DNA from: Bacillota bacterium | GTDB taxonomy: Bacteria > Bacillota > Clostridia > Christensenellales > UMGS416 | Length of the DNA stretch: 64,000 nt | Assembly (NCBI GenBank): GCA_023435705.1 | Contig: JAEYRH010000009.1 | Location: 248,001-312,000, forward strand | Direction: 5' to 3' | Part shown: positions 33,134-41,817 of the stretch, piece by piece | Layout: each line of letters opens with the position of its first letter | Numbering within the stretch: position 1 is the stretch's first letter | Made by a program: the position numbers and the translations under genes | The notes under the pieces: model-generated | What the model was told of the DNA's origin: nothing | What the model saw: the letters and a program-made list of their open reading frames with translations, nothing else | Databases searched by the model: none

Positions 33134-36100
33134 TCACTCCACAGACTTCAGTGATTCCACCATCGGGATCCGCTTGAGCCTTGGCACCATCACCAGGATC
33201 ACAAAGCCGGTGAAGGCCATCGTGAGCAGAAATGACCAGCCAAAGCTGATGGGCTCGATGGCATTGCCAAACATGATGCCGGCCTGCTCGATGTTTTCCA
33301 TGATGTAGCGGTGCAGCAGCACGCCAAGCCCCAGGCCGATGGCCGCGCCCAACAAGGAGAGCAGCACGTTTTCGCGGAACACATAGCCTGACTGCTCCCG
33401 GTCGGTGAATCCCAGCACCTTCACTGTGGCGATCTCGCGGACACGCTCGCCGATGTTGATGTTGGTGAGGTTATACAGCACCACGAAGGCCAGCAGCCCC
33501 GCCGAGAGGATGATCACCAGCACGATGGCGTTGAGGCTCTTCACTGTTTGGGTGAAAGAATCGGCCAATGCAGAGTAAAATGTGACTGACGCCACGCCGC
33601 CGCCCCCGATCAGCTTCTGGGCCAGGGTCTCCTCGGCCTTGGCTGAGCTGTCAGCCAGCCGGATCATCAGGCTGTTCATCCTGGCCTCCAGTCGGAAAAC
33701 CTGCCTGTAGAGAGAGGGTGAAATATAGATATAGTGAAACACATATTGCTCGGTGATCGCCGCCACGGTCACCTTTTTCCGCCCGCCCAGGCCGTTGTCC
33801 AGCTCGATTGTGCCGCCTCGGCTCACGCCCAACTCCTTGGCAAGCTTTTCGGTGAGGACCACGCCGCTGTCATCCAGTGAAATTGGCTGACGGCCCTCGC
33901 GGCTGCGCAGTGTTACATATTGTGCAAACGCTGCCGGGTCTTGCGGCACTACCAGGGTTGCGGCGATGTCCTCACCGCTGCCGCGGGCCTTGGCGTTCAG
34001 CTCCGCCGACTCCAGCCAAGACTGGGTGTTTGCATCCTGCCCCAGCGACTGTGCGGCGGCTGCCCTTTGGCCATCAGTGACGTCGGCTGAGAATCGAAGA
34101 TTTAAGTCATAGGTGAAGATCTGGCTGAACTGCCGGTCCACCACCTGGCTGATGGAGTCGTTCAGGCCGAAACCAGCCACCAGAAGCGCCGTGCAGCCGG
34201 CGATGCCGGCTACGGTCATCCAGAAACGCTTCTTATAGCGGAAGAGGTTGCGCATCGTGACTTTCTGGGAAAAGCTCAGCCGCCGCCAAAAAGAGCCCAG
34301 CCGCTCCAATAAAATTCGCTTGCCTGGTTTCGGGGCTTTTGGGCGCATGAGTGTGGCAGGGGCATCGGCCAGCTCCTTGCGACAGGCTGCCCAGGCGGTA
34401 AGTGTGGTCACCAGCACGCCCATCAGCAGGCTGACTGCCATCAGCAACGGCTGGGCAACAGTCTGAAGGGGAGGCATTTCATACTTCATGAGCCATGAAC
34501 GGTAGATCACTTCGGGGAATACACTCATCCCAACTGCCAGGCCCGCAGCGCCGCCCAGCGTGCTGGCCACCGCAGCATAGCAGATATACTTGGCCGCGAT
34601 GGCACCGTCGGAATAACCCAGCGCCTTATAGATGCCGATGGCGCCGCGCTGCTCATCCACCATGCGGGTCATTGTGGTCAGGCAGACCAGCGCCGCCACC
34701 AGGAAGAAGAACACCGGGAACACCGTGGCGATGGCGTCCACCCGCCCGGCTGTCATGCCAAAGTCCTCGTAGCTCAGGTTGCCGTGGCGATCCAGCACAA
34801 TCCACTGGGGCTTGCTGATGCGCTCAATCTCGTCCTCGGCTTTGATGATTTTCTCCTGCCCGGCGGCCAGTTCCGCCTCGCCTTTGGCGGTGGACTCGGC
34901 ATATTCCTGTTTGCCGTGCTCATATTCGGCCCACCCGGAGGCAATGTCGGCCTCAGCTTGCGTAAACTTAGCAGCCGCTTCTTCCTCTTGCCTTTGAAGC
35001 TCAGCCTCTGATGCAGCAATCTTCTTGTAGCCATCGTCCAGCTGCTTGCGTGCTGCACGAAGTTTTTTTTCGGCACTGGATAACTGGCCCTGGGTGAAGC
35101 CATTGAGCTCGTTTGCTGAGTTGATGCCTTCTTCTGTGGCGGCAAGAAATTGTCGGTACATCGCGATCATCTGTGTGAGGCGCTGCTTCTCCTCCGGGGA
35201 TAAATCCGGGTTCTGCAAATCACTTTCCATGTCGGCGATTTCCTGCTTGGCTTGTTTGCGCAGGGAGTTGATGTCTTGCACTGCGCCATCCATCTGCGCC
35301 AGCTCGTCGCTGTATTGTGCCTTGGCCTTGTTGTAATCAACCAGACCTTGTCTGTATTCCTTTTCTCCTTGTGCCAGGTCCTTTTTTCCTTGCTCGATCT
35401 GGTCGCGGGCCATTCTTGTTGTAATTTCGAAATTCGCCTTTTCGCTGGCCAGCGTGGACTCGGCCTTTTCCAGATCCACCCGGGCTTGCTCCAGCTTTTC
35501 CCTGGCTGCTGCTGTTTGCTGCTCAAACTCCTGCCTTTTTGCCTCATATTCTCTCTTCGCGTCATCCAGCTGGGCGGTCGCCTGGCCTTTGATCTCCGCA
35601 AGCCTCAGGCCGCTGCGGTCCAGCCCCATGTTTTCCAGGTCTGTAAGTGTTTTTTCCACCAGGCGGCCATACGTTTCGCTGTAGCAGTTGAGCTCTTCGG
35701 CGCCCTTCACGGTCACTTGCACTTCGGTGTATACCGGGTATGCGAAATCTTCCTCCGGCACCATCAAAAAGAAACTCACCTTGCCGTTGCCGATGTCGGA
35801 GGAACCCTTGTCAAAGCACAGGTAAAGCGGGCTGACAGCCTTCCCTACAATGGTGAATGTGTCTGTTTTCAGCGTGCCGTCGGTGATGGCGGTTTCTTTT
35901 CCGGAGGATACCTGCAGTGTGTCTCCCACCTTAAGGCCTGAGTCCAGATACTTGGATTGCTCCAGCAGGCATTCGCCGGATTTCTCCGGCAGGCGGCCCT
36001 CAGTCAGCACCACGCGGTTGACCGGCGCCTGCCCTCCCACGGGCATGCTGTGCAGCCGGAACACATACTCCATGGAGCCCACAGTGCTTACGGCATCGGA

Positions 36101-36370
36101 AAAATAGGCGGGCTGCACCCGCTCCACTGTGCCCAGCGCAGCGATGGCTTCCACGTCGCCTTTGGTCAATCCCAGTGTGGAGAGCACGCGGATATCCATC
36201 ATACCGTTGTCATCTAAGTAGCGGTCGGCGGTGTGCTCCATGTCTGGCGCGGTGGCCTTGATGCCGGCAAAAAATCCCACGCCAATGAGCACGATCAGAA
36301 AGATCGAGAGGAAGCGTGCCCAGGATTTGCGGACTTCCCGCACCAGATCCAATGAAATGGCGCTCTTCAT
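33134..36370 (-). CDS. Giant FtsX/MacB-type ABC permease with periplasmic-side coiled coil
   Basis: 1,078 residues from the ATG at 36370, one base after the stop of the ATPase gene. A first membrane helix (about 14-36) is followed by an extracytoplasmic domain, then a long coiled coil (about 265-480, many Lys/Glu/Gln heptads such as REYEAKRQEFEQQTAAAREK), then an FtsX domain with three helices (VFPVFFFLVAALVCLTTMTRMVDEQ), a fourth helix after a linker, a second extracytoplasmic domain, and a second FtsX domain (VILSAGLLAFVVLYNLTNINIGERVREIATVKVLGF). Such permeases use ATP to move lipids, peptides or proteins at the outer face of the membrane. Its tight place in the ligase/ACP operon suggests that it exports the product made there. 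Confidence 0.88.
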   Translation of the reverse strand: MKSAISLDLVREVRKSWARFLSIFLIVLIGVGFFAGIKATAPDMEHTADRYLDDNGMMDIRVLSTLGLTKGDVEAIAALGTVERVQPAYFSDAVSTVGSMEYVFRLHSMPVGGQAPVNRVVLTEGRLPEKSGECLLEQSKYLDSGLKVGDTLQVSSGKETAITDGTLKTDTFTIVGKAVSPLYLCFDKGSSDIGNGKVSFFLMVPEEDFAYPVYTEVQVTVKGAEELNCYSETYGRLVEKTLTDLENMGLDRSGLRLAEIKGQATAQLDDAKREYEAKRQEFEQQTAAAREKLEQARVDLEKAESTLASEKANFEITTRMARDQIEQGKKDLAQGEKEYRQGLVDYNKAKAQYSDELAQMDGAVQDINSLRKQAKQEIADMESDLQNPDLSPEEKQRLTQMIAMYRQFLAATEEGINSANELNGFTQGQLSSAEKKLRAARKQLDDGYKKIAASEAELQRQEEEAAAKFTQAEADIASGWAEYEHGKQEYAESTAKGEAELAAGQEKIIKAEDEIERISKPQWIVLDRHGNLSYEDFGMTAGRVDAIATVFPVFFFLVAALVCLTTMTRMVDEQRGAIGIYKALGYSDGAIAAKYICYAAVASTLGGAAGLAVGMSVFPEVIYRSWLMKYEMPPLQTVAQPLLMAVSLLMGVLVTTLTAWAACRKELADAPATLMRPKAPKPGKRILLERLGSFWRRLSFSQKVTMRNLFRYKKRFWMTVAGIAGCTALLVAGFGLNDSISQVVDRQFSQIFTYDLNLRFSADVTDGQRAAAAQSLGQDANTQSWLESAELNAKARGSGEDIAATLVVPQDPAAFAQYVTLRSREGRQPISLDDSGVVLTEKLAKELGVSRGGTIELDNGLGGRKKVTVAAITEQYVFHYIYISPSLYRQVFRLEARMNSLMIRLADSSAKAEETLAQKLIGGGGVASVTFYSALADSFTQTVKSLNAIVLVIILSAGLLAFVVLYNLTNINIGERVREIATVKVLGFTDREQSGYVFRENVLLSLLGAAIGLGLGVLLHRYIMENIEQAGIMFGNAIEPISFGWSFLLTMAFTGFVILVMVPRLKRIPMVESLKSVE

Positions 36371-36371
36371 G

Positions 36372-37076
36372 CTACCACTCGATTCTCTCGGCATCCATCG
36401 GCCGGGGGTTGGTCTCGATGGCGTCCACCCGGCCGCTTTTGACGCGGATCACCCGGTCGCCGAGGGCAGTGAAGGCCAGGTTGTGTGAAATCACGATCAC
36501 CGTGGTGTGGGTTTTGCGGCAGGTGTCTTGCAGCAGCTTCAGGATCGACTTGCCTGTGGTGTAATCCAGCGCACCGGTGGGTTCGTCACAAAGCAGCAGC
36601 TTGGGGTTTTTGGCCAGGGCCCGGGCAATGGCCACCCGCTGCTGCTCGCCGCCGGAGAGCTGCGAGGGGAAGTTGCCCATGCGGTCTTTCAGGCCCACGT
36701 CTTCCATCACCTGGCGGATATCCAGCGGGTCGCGGCTCACCTGCGCTGCCAGCTCCACGTTTTCCAGAGCGGTCAGGTTGGGCACCAGGTTGTAGAACTG
36801 AAACACAAACCCGACGTCGTAGCGCCGGTAGCCCACCAGCTGGCGGGCATTGTAGCGGCTGATCATCGCCCCGTCCACCGAAATGGTGCCGGAGGTGAGG
36901 CTGTCCATGCCGCCCAGGATGTTGAGGATTGTGCTCTTGCCCGCGCCGCTGGCCCCGCAGATGATTACAAACTCGCCCCGGCCTATTGTGAAATCCACGC
37001 CGGCCAGCGCCTCGATCTCCACCTCGCCCATACGGTAGAGCTTGCGCACGCTGCCAAACTCAATAAAGTCGCTCAT
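36372..37076 (-). CDS. ABC transporter ATP-binding protein (LolD/MacB type)
   Basis: 234 residues. Motifs: Walker A GASGAGKST, Q-loop in FVFQFYNLVPNLTALENVE, signature LSGGEQQRVAIARAL, Walker B LLLCDEPTGALD and H-loop VISHNLAF. LSGGEQQRV and the PTGALD end are typical of the ATPases that pair with FtsX-fold permeases, and the next gene encodes one. The stop TAG is one base before the permease ATG, so the two are translated together. Confidence 0.93.
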   Translation of the reverse strand: MSDFIEFGSVRKLYRMGEVEIEALAGVDFTIGRGEFVIICGASGAGKSTILNILGGMDSLTSGTISVDGAMISRYNARQLVGYRRYDVGFVFQFYNLVPNLTALENVELAAQVSRDPLDIRQVMEDVGLKDRMGNFPSQLSGGEQQRVAIARALAKNPKLLLCDEPTGALDYTTGKSILKLLQDTCRKTHTTVIVISHNLAFTALGDRVIRVKSGRVDAIETNPRPMDAERIEW

Positions 37077-37092
37077 ATGCAGCGCCCTCTGT

Positions 37093-37320
37093 TCATTGCA
37101 GTTTTTCCCTCAGGTATTCCGACAGGTCGCCCACGGTCACCAGGTTCCGGATGTCGCCATCGGGGATTTCCACCCCCAGATCCTGCTCCGTTTTGCCGAC
37201 CAGGCTGATAATGTCATAGGAATTGAGGTTCAGGTCTGCCACGAAGCGTGTGGCTTCTGTGATGGACTCTTCCTCCACATCCACATACTCCAACAGGCTC
37301 TTGCGGATATAGCTAAGCAA
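37093..37320 (-). CDS. Acyl carrier protein
   Basis: 75 residues from a TTG at 37320 inside the end of the ligase gene (8-bp overlap, AAGGAAGGG upstream). It is a small acidic four-helix protein (IRKSLLEYVDVEEESI, DLNLNSYDIISLVGKTEQDLGVEIP, LVTVGDLSEYLREKL). The phosphopantetheine site is Ser34 in LNLNSYD (DSL-like, with Asn for Asp). It would carry an acyl or aminoacyl thioester loaded by the ligase encoded immediately upstream and be read by the condensation-domain enzyme. It is not near any fatty-acid synthesis genes, so it is probably a dedicated carrier. Confidence 0.88.
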   Translation of the reverse strand: MLSYIRKSLLEYVDVEEESITEATRFVADLNLNSYDIISLVGKTEQDLGVEIPDGDIRNLVTVGDLSEYLREKLQ

Positions 37321-39019
37321 TGCTTGCCCTTCCTTCCAGCACCACCTGGCGCTTAATTTTGCGGGTTGTTGTCTTTTCAAACTCGGTCTGGCTGATGCGT
37401 ACCTCCTGCACGCGCTTATAGGCTGGCAGCCTGTTGTTGAGCCGCCGGATATCCTGCTCAAGCCGCTCCCGGAGCTCAGCCAGAGAAGCGTTGCCGGTGT
37501 GCTCCGGGTCCAGATAGACGTCGGCCACGATGGTCTCCTGACTGCCGGCGATTGATCGGGAATAAACCACGACCTCGCGTACATAGCCGATCTGGCCGAG
37601 GATCGCCTCTTCCACCTCTTCGGGGCACACATTTTTGCCGTTTGATAGCACAATCAGGTTTTTCTTCCTGCCGGTCAGATACAAGAAGCCCCGCCGGTCC
37701 AGCCGCCCCAGATCGCCGGTCTTGAAATAGCCATCTTCTGAAAAGGATGCCTGGGTGGCTGCCTCATCCCTGTAATATCCCAGCATCACCGTGTCGCCCC
37801 TCACCAGCACCTCACCGTTGCCCTTCTCATCGGGCATGTCGATGCGCACGTCACACACCGGCAGCACAAGACCCACCGAGCCGGCTCGCCGCCAGGCAGA
37901 ACTGTTCGTGGAGATCACCGGTGCGCACTCGGTGATGCCATAGCCGTTCACCACATCGATGCCCAGGTCTCCAAAGCCTTTGATCAGTTCTTCACGCAGC
38001 GGCGCGCCGCCGCACACGATCTGGGCAAGGTTGCCGCCGAATTTCTCCAGGATGGGCTTGAAATAGAGCCGCCTCATGTCGATGCCGATTGCCCGCAACA
38101 GGTTACTAAACGCAATGCCATATCGGAGGTGGCCGGCCAGGTTTGCTTTTTCTGCCTCTTTCCAGATCTGCCGGTGCATTGTTTCCAGAAACAGCGGCAC
38201 CATCAGGCTCATACCGGGCTTGAAGAGCCTGAGGTTGTCCTTCAGGTGCTTCAGGCTGTCGTTGAAGCACACGGTGATGCCCGAATAAATGCCGCCCAGC
38301 ACATGGCAGGTGCATTCATAGGAATGGCTGATGGGAAGCACCGAGATGGAGACCGGCTCTGCCTTGATCATGTGCATAATGCCATGGAGCACCGCCATCA
38401 CATTGCGTTGGCAAAGCATCACGCCCTTGTTTGCGCCGGTGGTGCCTGAGGTGAAGATGATCTCACACAGTGCGTCCGGGTCGATTGGCAGGGTGGGGTA
38501 GGGGCTGCCGGGCCCGTCCAGGATAGCGCGGCCTTCCTCGAGCAGCCGGTCAAAGGCCAGAAATCCCGGTTCTTTATGGCTTGTGCCGCCCATGACAAAG
38601 CAACATGTCACTGCGGGGCACTCGGGCAGAACCGACTGTATCATCGGAGCATACGCGGCTGTGCAGATCACCGCGTCCGAATCGCTTTTCCGCAGCAGCT
38701 TTGCAATGTCGCCCGCCGGCAATTCCTTATCCAACGGCACAACAACGCCAAGGCCTCCCGCAATTGCCAGATAGCTCACCACCCAGCGGTAGCAGTTTTC
38801 GCCCAGCAGAGCGATGTGCTTTGCCAGCAAGCCATGATGGAGAAGCGCCGCACCAAGGCTTTCCACATCACGGGCCAACTGGCGGTAGGTGTATTCCTGA
38901 ATTTGCCGCTCTCTGTCCAACTCCCGGAATGCGATCCGGTCTCCAAACAACACTTCCGATCGGTGGATCAGCTCGCGTGTGTTTTCCAGTCTTTGGCTGT
39001 GGTAGAGCTTCGGTTTCAT
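37313..39019 (-). CDS. Acyl-AMP ligase (AMP-binding adenylation enzyme)
   Basis: 568 residues from the ATG at 39019; an alternative ATG at 39046 would add nine. The ANL-superfamily motifs are complete: the P-loop FTSGTTGANKGV, A5 NGYGITECAPV, A7 FKTGDLGRLDRRGFLYLTGRK, and the catalytic Lys in the C-terminal KTTTRKIKR. The overall pattern is that of fatty-acid CoA or fatty-acyl-AMP ligases rather than of amino acid adenylation domains. With the carrier protein as next gene, loading of an acyl group onto ACP is more likely than CoA esterification (inference). It is the first gene of a five-gene operon. Confidence 0.88.
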   Translation of the reverse strand: MKPKLYHSQRLENTRELIHRSEVLFGDRIAFRELDRERQIQEYTYRQLARDVESLGAALLHHGLLAKHIALLGENCYRWVVSYLAIAGGLGVVVPLDKELPAGDIAKLLRKSDSDAVICTAAYAPMIQSVLPECPAVTCCFVMGGTSHKEPGFLAFDRLLEEGRAILDGPGSPYPTLPIDPDALCEIIFTSGTTGANKGVMLCQRNVMAVLHGIMHMIKAEPVSISVLPISHSYECTCHVLGGIYSGITVCFNDSLKHLKDNLRLFKPGMSLMVPLFLETMHRQIWKEAEKANLAGHLRYGIAFSNLLRAIGIDMRRLYFKPILEKFGGNLAQIVCGGAPLREELIKGFGDLGIDVVNGYGITECAPVISTNSSAWRRAGSVGLVLPVCDVRIDMPDEKGNGEVLVRGDTVMLGYYRDEAATQASFSEDGYFKTGDLGRLDRRGFLYLTGRKKNLIVLSNGKNVCPEEVEEAILGQIGYVREVVVYSRSIAGSQETIVADVYLDPEHTGNASLAELRERLEQDIRRLNNRLPAYKRVQEVRISQTEFEKTTTRKIKRQVVLEGRASIA

Positions 39020-39169
39020 GAAACCCCACGGCCCCTTTGCAGGCATGCTACCTATACATATGAAGTGAGTATGACTGCATTCCATGAGCGCAGCGTAAGT
39101 GGCATTGCTTGATTTCTTGATAAATTGGAATACGATATTACTTATATTATAAGAAGTAGTGGTATCAAA

Positions 39170-39325
39170 ATGGCGAAGTAAAGCGAGAAGGGCCCCATTG
39201 TGTCGCTGGTGTCCATCTGCTCGGTTGTGGTATTTTTGAGCCTCGGGTTTGTGTATGGTCTGTGGCATTCGGGCTGGATTGTGTTCTTCGCGGCACCGGT
39301 GACTGCCGCGATTCTCAAAGTGGTA
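39170..39325 (+). pseudogene. Fragment of a two-helix membrane protein, likely a remnant
   Basis: From ATG at 39170 the frame reads two codons and then TAA (39179). The same frame continues open into about 48 residues with two membrane helices and the motif GLWHSGWIVFFAAP, which resembles the WHPGW-type C-terminal membrane module of some Clostridial regulators and small membrane proteins. No upstream domain is found. Probably a relic of a lost gene. The rest of the 341-bp gap between 39020 and 39360 holds only A+T-rich promoter-like sequence (TATAAT on both strands near 39145) and a short palindrome. Confidence 0.35.
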
Positions 39326-39360
39326 CGAACCCCTCCCGGAGGGGTAGGGGAGAGGGTTCT
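39326..39360 (+). repeat. Short C/G-rich palindrome, copy 1 of a second repeat family
   Basis: Read on the minus strand, ACCCTCTCCCCTACCCCTCC followed by GGGAGGGGTTC forms an imperfect hairpin just after the stop of the 39361 gene. It resembles the element at 44336-44380 in order (ACCCTC-nCCCC-n-CCCC-CTCC, then GGGAGGGG). No T-run follows on either strand. Confidence 0.4.
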
Positions 39361-39666
39361 TTACCGCGTAAACGCCTGCAGCTTGTCAATCAGCCCCAGC
39401 TCATAAGCCTTCCTCACCAACGGAAATTCTTCACGGCGGATGAAATAGAGCGTGGCGTAATTCCGTTGGATCTGCGTGCCGTGAAACAGGTAATGCTCCA
39501 CGGCCTGAAACCCCTCCTCGGTGCTCACGACACTCAGCGCATAATCCAGGATTTTGGATTCTGCAATTGTCATCTCCATTGTCAGGCGCTCCATCAAGGC
39601 GTCCACGGCCGCTCTTGTGCCTGTTTCTGCCAGCCGAACGCATTGCTCCAGCATGGACTGGCCCAT
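39361..39666 (-). CDS. Small helical hypothetical protein
   Basis: 101 residues with AAAGGAT upstream of the ATG. It appears all-helical, without signal peptide or membrane segments: LEQCVRLAETGTRAAVDALMERL, ESKILDYALSVVSTEEGFQAVEHYL, YATLYFIRREEFPLVRKAYELGL. The repeating helix pairs recall a HEAT-like arrangement. I do not recognise the family. It is 24 nt downstream of an alpha/beta hydrolase gene on the same strand and probably co-transcribed. Confidence 0.65.
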   Translation of the reverse strand: MGQSMLEQCVRLAETGTRAAVDALMERLTMEMTIAESKILDYALSVVSTEEGFQAVEHYLFHGTQIQRNYATLYFIRREEFPLVRKAYELGLIDKLQAFTR

Positions 39667-39690
39667 ATGATCAGATCCTTTCTATTTGCG

Positions 39691-40542
39691 TTAGCCACCT
39701 TCGTTTAGGAACCGGCTGATTTCTTCTGCCATCCCGATCAGCACATGGCCGGCTTCCGGCAGCACGCGGAGATCAGCATGCGGCATAAACTTGGCCACAC
39801 GCTTGGCAGTGTGGCCGGTGTGAAACATCGCGTCTCTGCCGCCAGCCACTGCCAGCACCGGCATCGCGAGCCGCTTGAGCTCGCTGTTTTGAAACAGCGG
39901 GATCAACTCCTTGCGGTAGTTGAAGTGCTCATCAATGAGCCGCTGATATTGCAGCACCACCTCCGGCAGCTCTTGCGCGCCGTTCACCTTGGGTATTAAT
40001 CTGCGTTTCATCCCTTCCCCCAGCAGGTTGTACAGTGCGCTGGTGATCGGGAATGATATCTTCTGCGCCCCAATGCCTGCCGGGGAGAGCAGCACCAGTT
40101 TCTCCACCTTTTCAGGATATTGTGTGGCAAACTTCGCCGCTACATATGAGCCGAGAGAAATACCCACAAGGCATGCCCTCTTCAAATTCAGCGTTGCAAA
40201 CACATCGTTTAGCCACAAAGCATGGTCTGTGCCGGCGAGGGGCAACTGCCGATCGTCGCTCATGCCCGGCTCGCCCGGCAGGTCCACGGCATACACACGA
40301 TGCGTCCGGGCAAGCACCGGCGCATCAGCCATCCACATCACCGAGCTCATGGCGCTGCCGTGCAATAGCACGACTGCTGGGCCATCTGTGGGGCCGCAGG
40401 CGATCACATGAGCCTGGCCGAAACGCGTATCGATAAGGGTCATCGAATTGGGCGCCATCCAGTGCGCCAGCAAGCCGCCGGTGAACCGATGGAGCACCTC
40501 TTTGCCCTCCGGTGACTTGAAAGCAGTTGTTTGGTTTTTCAT
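39691..40542 (-). CDS. Alpha/beta hydrolase
   Basis: 283 residues from the ATG at 40542 (AAGGGAG upstream). The catalytic apparatus is visible: oxyanion segment LLHGSAMSS, nucleophile in VGISLGSYVA (G-x-S-x-G), acid residue in VAGGRDAMFH and His in EAGHVLIG. It is a cytoplasmic lipase/esterase-like member related to the MhpC group. The substrate is unknown. It is not closely similar to the hydrolase at 5002-5811. It is divergent from hrcA. Confidence 0.85.
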   Translation of the reverse strand: MKNQTTAFKSPEGKEVLHRFTGGLLAHWMAPNSMTLIDTRFGQAHVIACGPTDGPAVVLLHGSAMSSVMWMADAPVLARTHRVYAVDLPGEPGMSDDRQLPLAGTDHALWLNDVFATLNLKRACLVGISLGSYVAAKFATQYPEKVEKLVLLSPAGIGAQKISFPITSALYNLLGEGMKRRLIPKVNGAQELPEVVLQYQRLIDEHFNYRKELIPLFQNSELKRLAMPVLAVAGGRDAMFHTGHTAKRVAKFMPHADLRVLPEAGHVLIGMAEEISRFLNEGG

Positions 40543-40671
40543 AAGGGTCACTCCCTTCAATCCATTAGAAATTCCTCACAGTGACTAGGTTAAAGATAAC
40601 ATAAGTTAAATAGTTCGTCAATACTTCTTTTCTTTGATTGTTAAGAAAACATGAATGTCGTGCCAAAGATA

Positions 40672-40700
40672 TTGACAAACAAAACCCCCAGTGCTATTTT
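40672..40700 (+). promoter_or_regulatory. hrcA operon promoter
   Basis: TTGACA (40672-40677), a 17-nt spacer and TATTTT (40695-40700). The CIRCE operator begins 8 nt downstream, at the expected start point. Confidence 0.85.
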
Positions 40701-40707
40701 ATCATTG

Positions 40708-40734
40708 TTAGCACTCGATACTGGTGAGTGCTAA
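40708..40734 (+). promoter_or_regulatory. CIRCE operator (HrcA binding site)
   Basis: TTAGCACTC-N9-GAGTGCTAA matches the CIRCE consensus exactly. HrcA bound here represses the hrcA-grpE-dnaK(-dnaJ) transcript. Release occurs on heat shock, when GroEL is titrated. It is the only copy I see in the window. Confidence 0.97.
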
Positions 40735-40752
40735 CACAAGGAGTGAACCCCG

Positions 40753-41817
40753 GTGGAACTGAGCCCGCGCAAAATAAGGCTGTTGCAAGCCATTATAGAC
40801 GACTACATCGCAACGGCAGTGCCGGTGGGTTCTCGCACCATATCCAAAAAGTATATGTCGGAGTTTTCGGCGGCCACAATCCGCAACGAAATGTCCGATC
40901 TTGAGGAAATGGGCTATCTGGAGCAGCCGCACACCTCTGCCGGGCGCATCCCCTCAGACCTGGCCTATCGGGTCTATGTGGACAGGATGCTGCAAGTGGG
41001 CGATCTCACGCCCGATGAAACCAAGGTTGTGCGGCGCTATTTCAACAAGCGCATGGAGGAAATGGAGCAGGTCGTGAAAAGCGCCGCCAGGGTGCTGAGC
41101 GACCTCACGGACTATACTTCGTTGGTGCTTTCTCCCCAGCTCATGCGCACCACAGTGAAGCGCCTTCAACTGGTGCCGGTGACCAAGGGCACAGCCCTTG
41201 TGGTGCTTGTGACCGATGCTGCAGTGGTGAAGGACACAATCATCCGCATCCCCGACAGCATGGACAGTGAAGACCTGCACGGCATCTCCGAGGCGCTCAC
41301 AAAGCGTTTTGAGGGCCGCAGCATCACGGAGATCAGCCTGCAGGCGGTCAATGAAGTGTTAAGCGACATGGCCGAGCACCGCCGGTTTTTCGAGACGCTC
41401 ACCGATACGTTGAGCCGCACTGCCAATCAGGAATCCAATGACGTGGTGCTGGAGGGGGCCTATAACATCTTCCACCACCCCGAATACCGCAACGATGTGG
41501 AACGGGCTCAATCGTTCCTGATGGCATTAGAGACGAAAGACAAGCTGCAAGAGATGCTGGCCCGGTCCACCAAATGGGAGTTTACGATCACGATCGGCCG
41601 GGAAAATGAGATTGACGCGCTGCGCAATATGAGCGTGGTCACCGCTACCTACAAGTTGGGTGACCGGCCCATGGGCTCCCTGGGCGTGATTGGTCCCACC
41701 CGCATGGATTATGGGCGGGTTGTAAAACTATTGCATTATATCAGCCGGTCGCTTGGCGAGTGCATGTCTGGCATGCTGGGCGACGGACCGTCAGAACAGG
41801 AAGGGAAACAGCTATGA
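40753..41817 (+). CDS. hrcA: Heat-inducible transcription repressor HrcA
   Basis: 354 residues from a GTG start preceded by AAGGAG. The N-terminal winged helix (about 1-75: RKIRLLQAIIDDYIATAVPVGSR, FSAATIRNEMSDLEEMGYLEQPHTSAGR) is the HrcA signature. A GAF-like central domain with an inserted dimerisation segment follows, and the C-terminus has TATYKLGDRPMGSLGVIGPTRMDYGRVV. It binds the CIRCE site 19 nt upstream of its own gene. The stop overlaps the grpE start (ATGA). Confidence 0.97.
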   Translation: MELSPRKIRLLQAIIDDYIATAVPVGSRTISKKYMSEFSAATIRNEMSDLEEMGYLEQPHTSAGRIPSDLAYRVYVDRMLQVGDLTPDETKVVRRYFNKRMEEMEQVVKSAARVLSDLTDYTSLVLSPQLMRTTVKRLQLVPVTKGTALVVLVTDAAVVKDTIIRIPDSMDSEDLHGISEALTKRFEGRSITEISLQAVNEVLSDMAEHRRFFETLTDTLSRTANQESNDVVLEGAYNIFHHPEYRNDVERAQSFLMALETKDKLQEMLARSTKWEFTITIGRENEIDALRNMSVVTATYKLGDRPMGSLGVIGPTRMDYGRVVKLLHYISRSLGECMSGMLGDGPSEQEGKQL

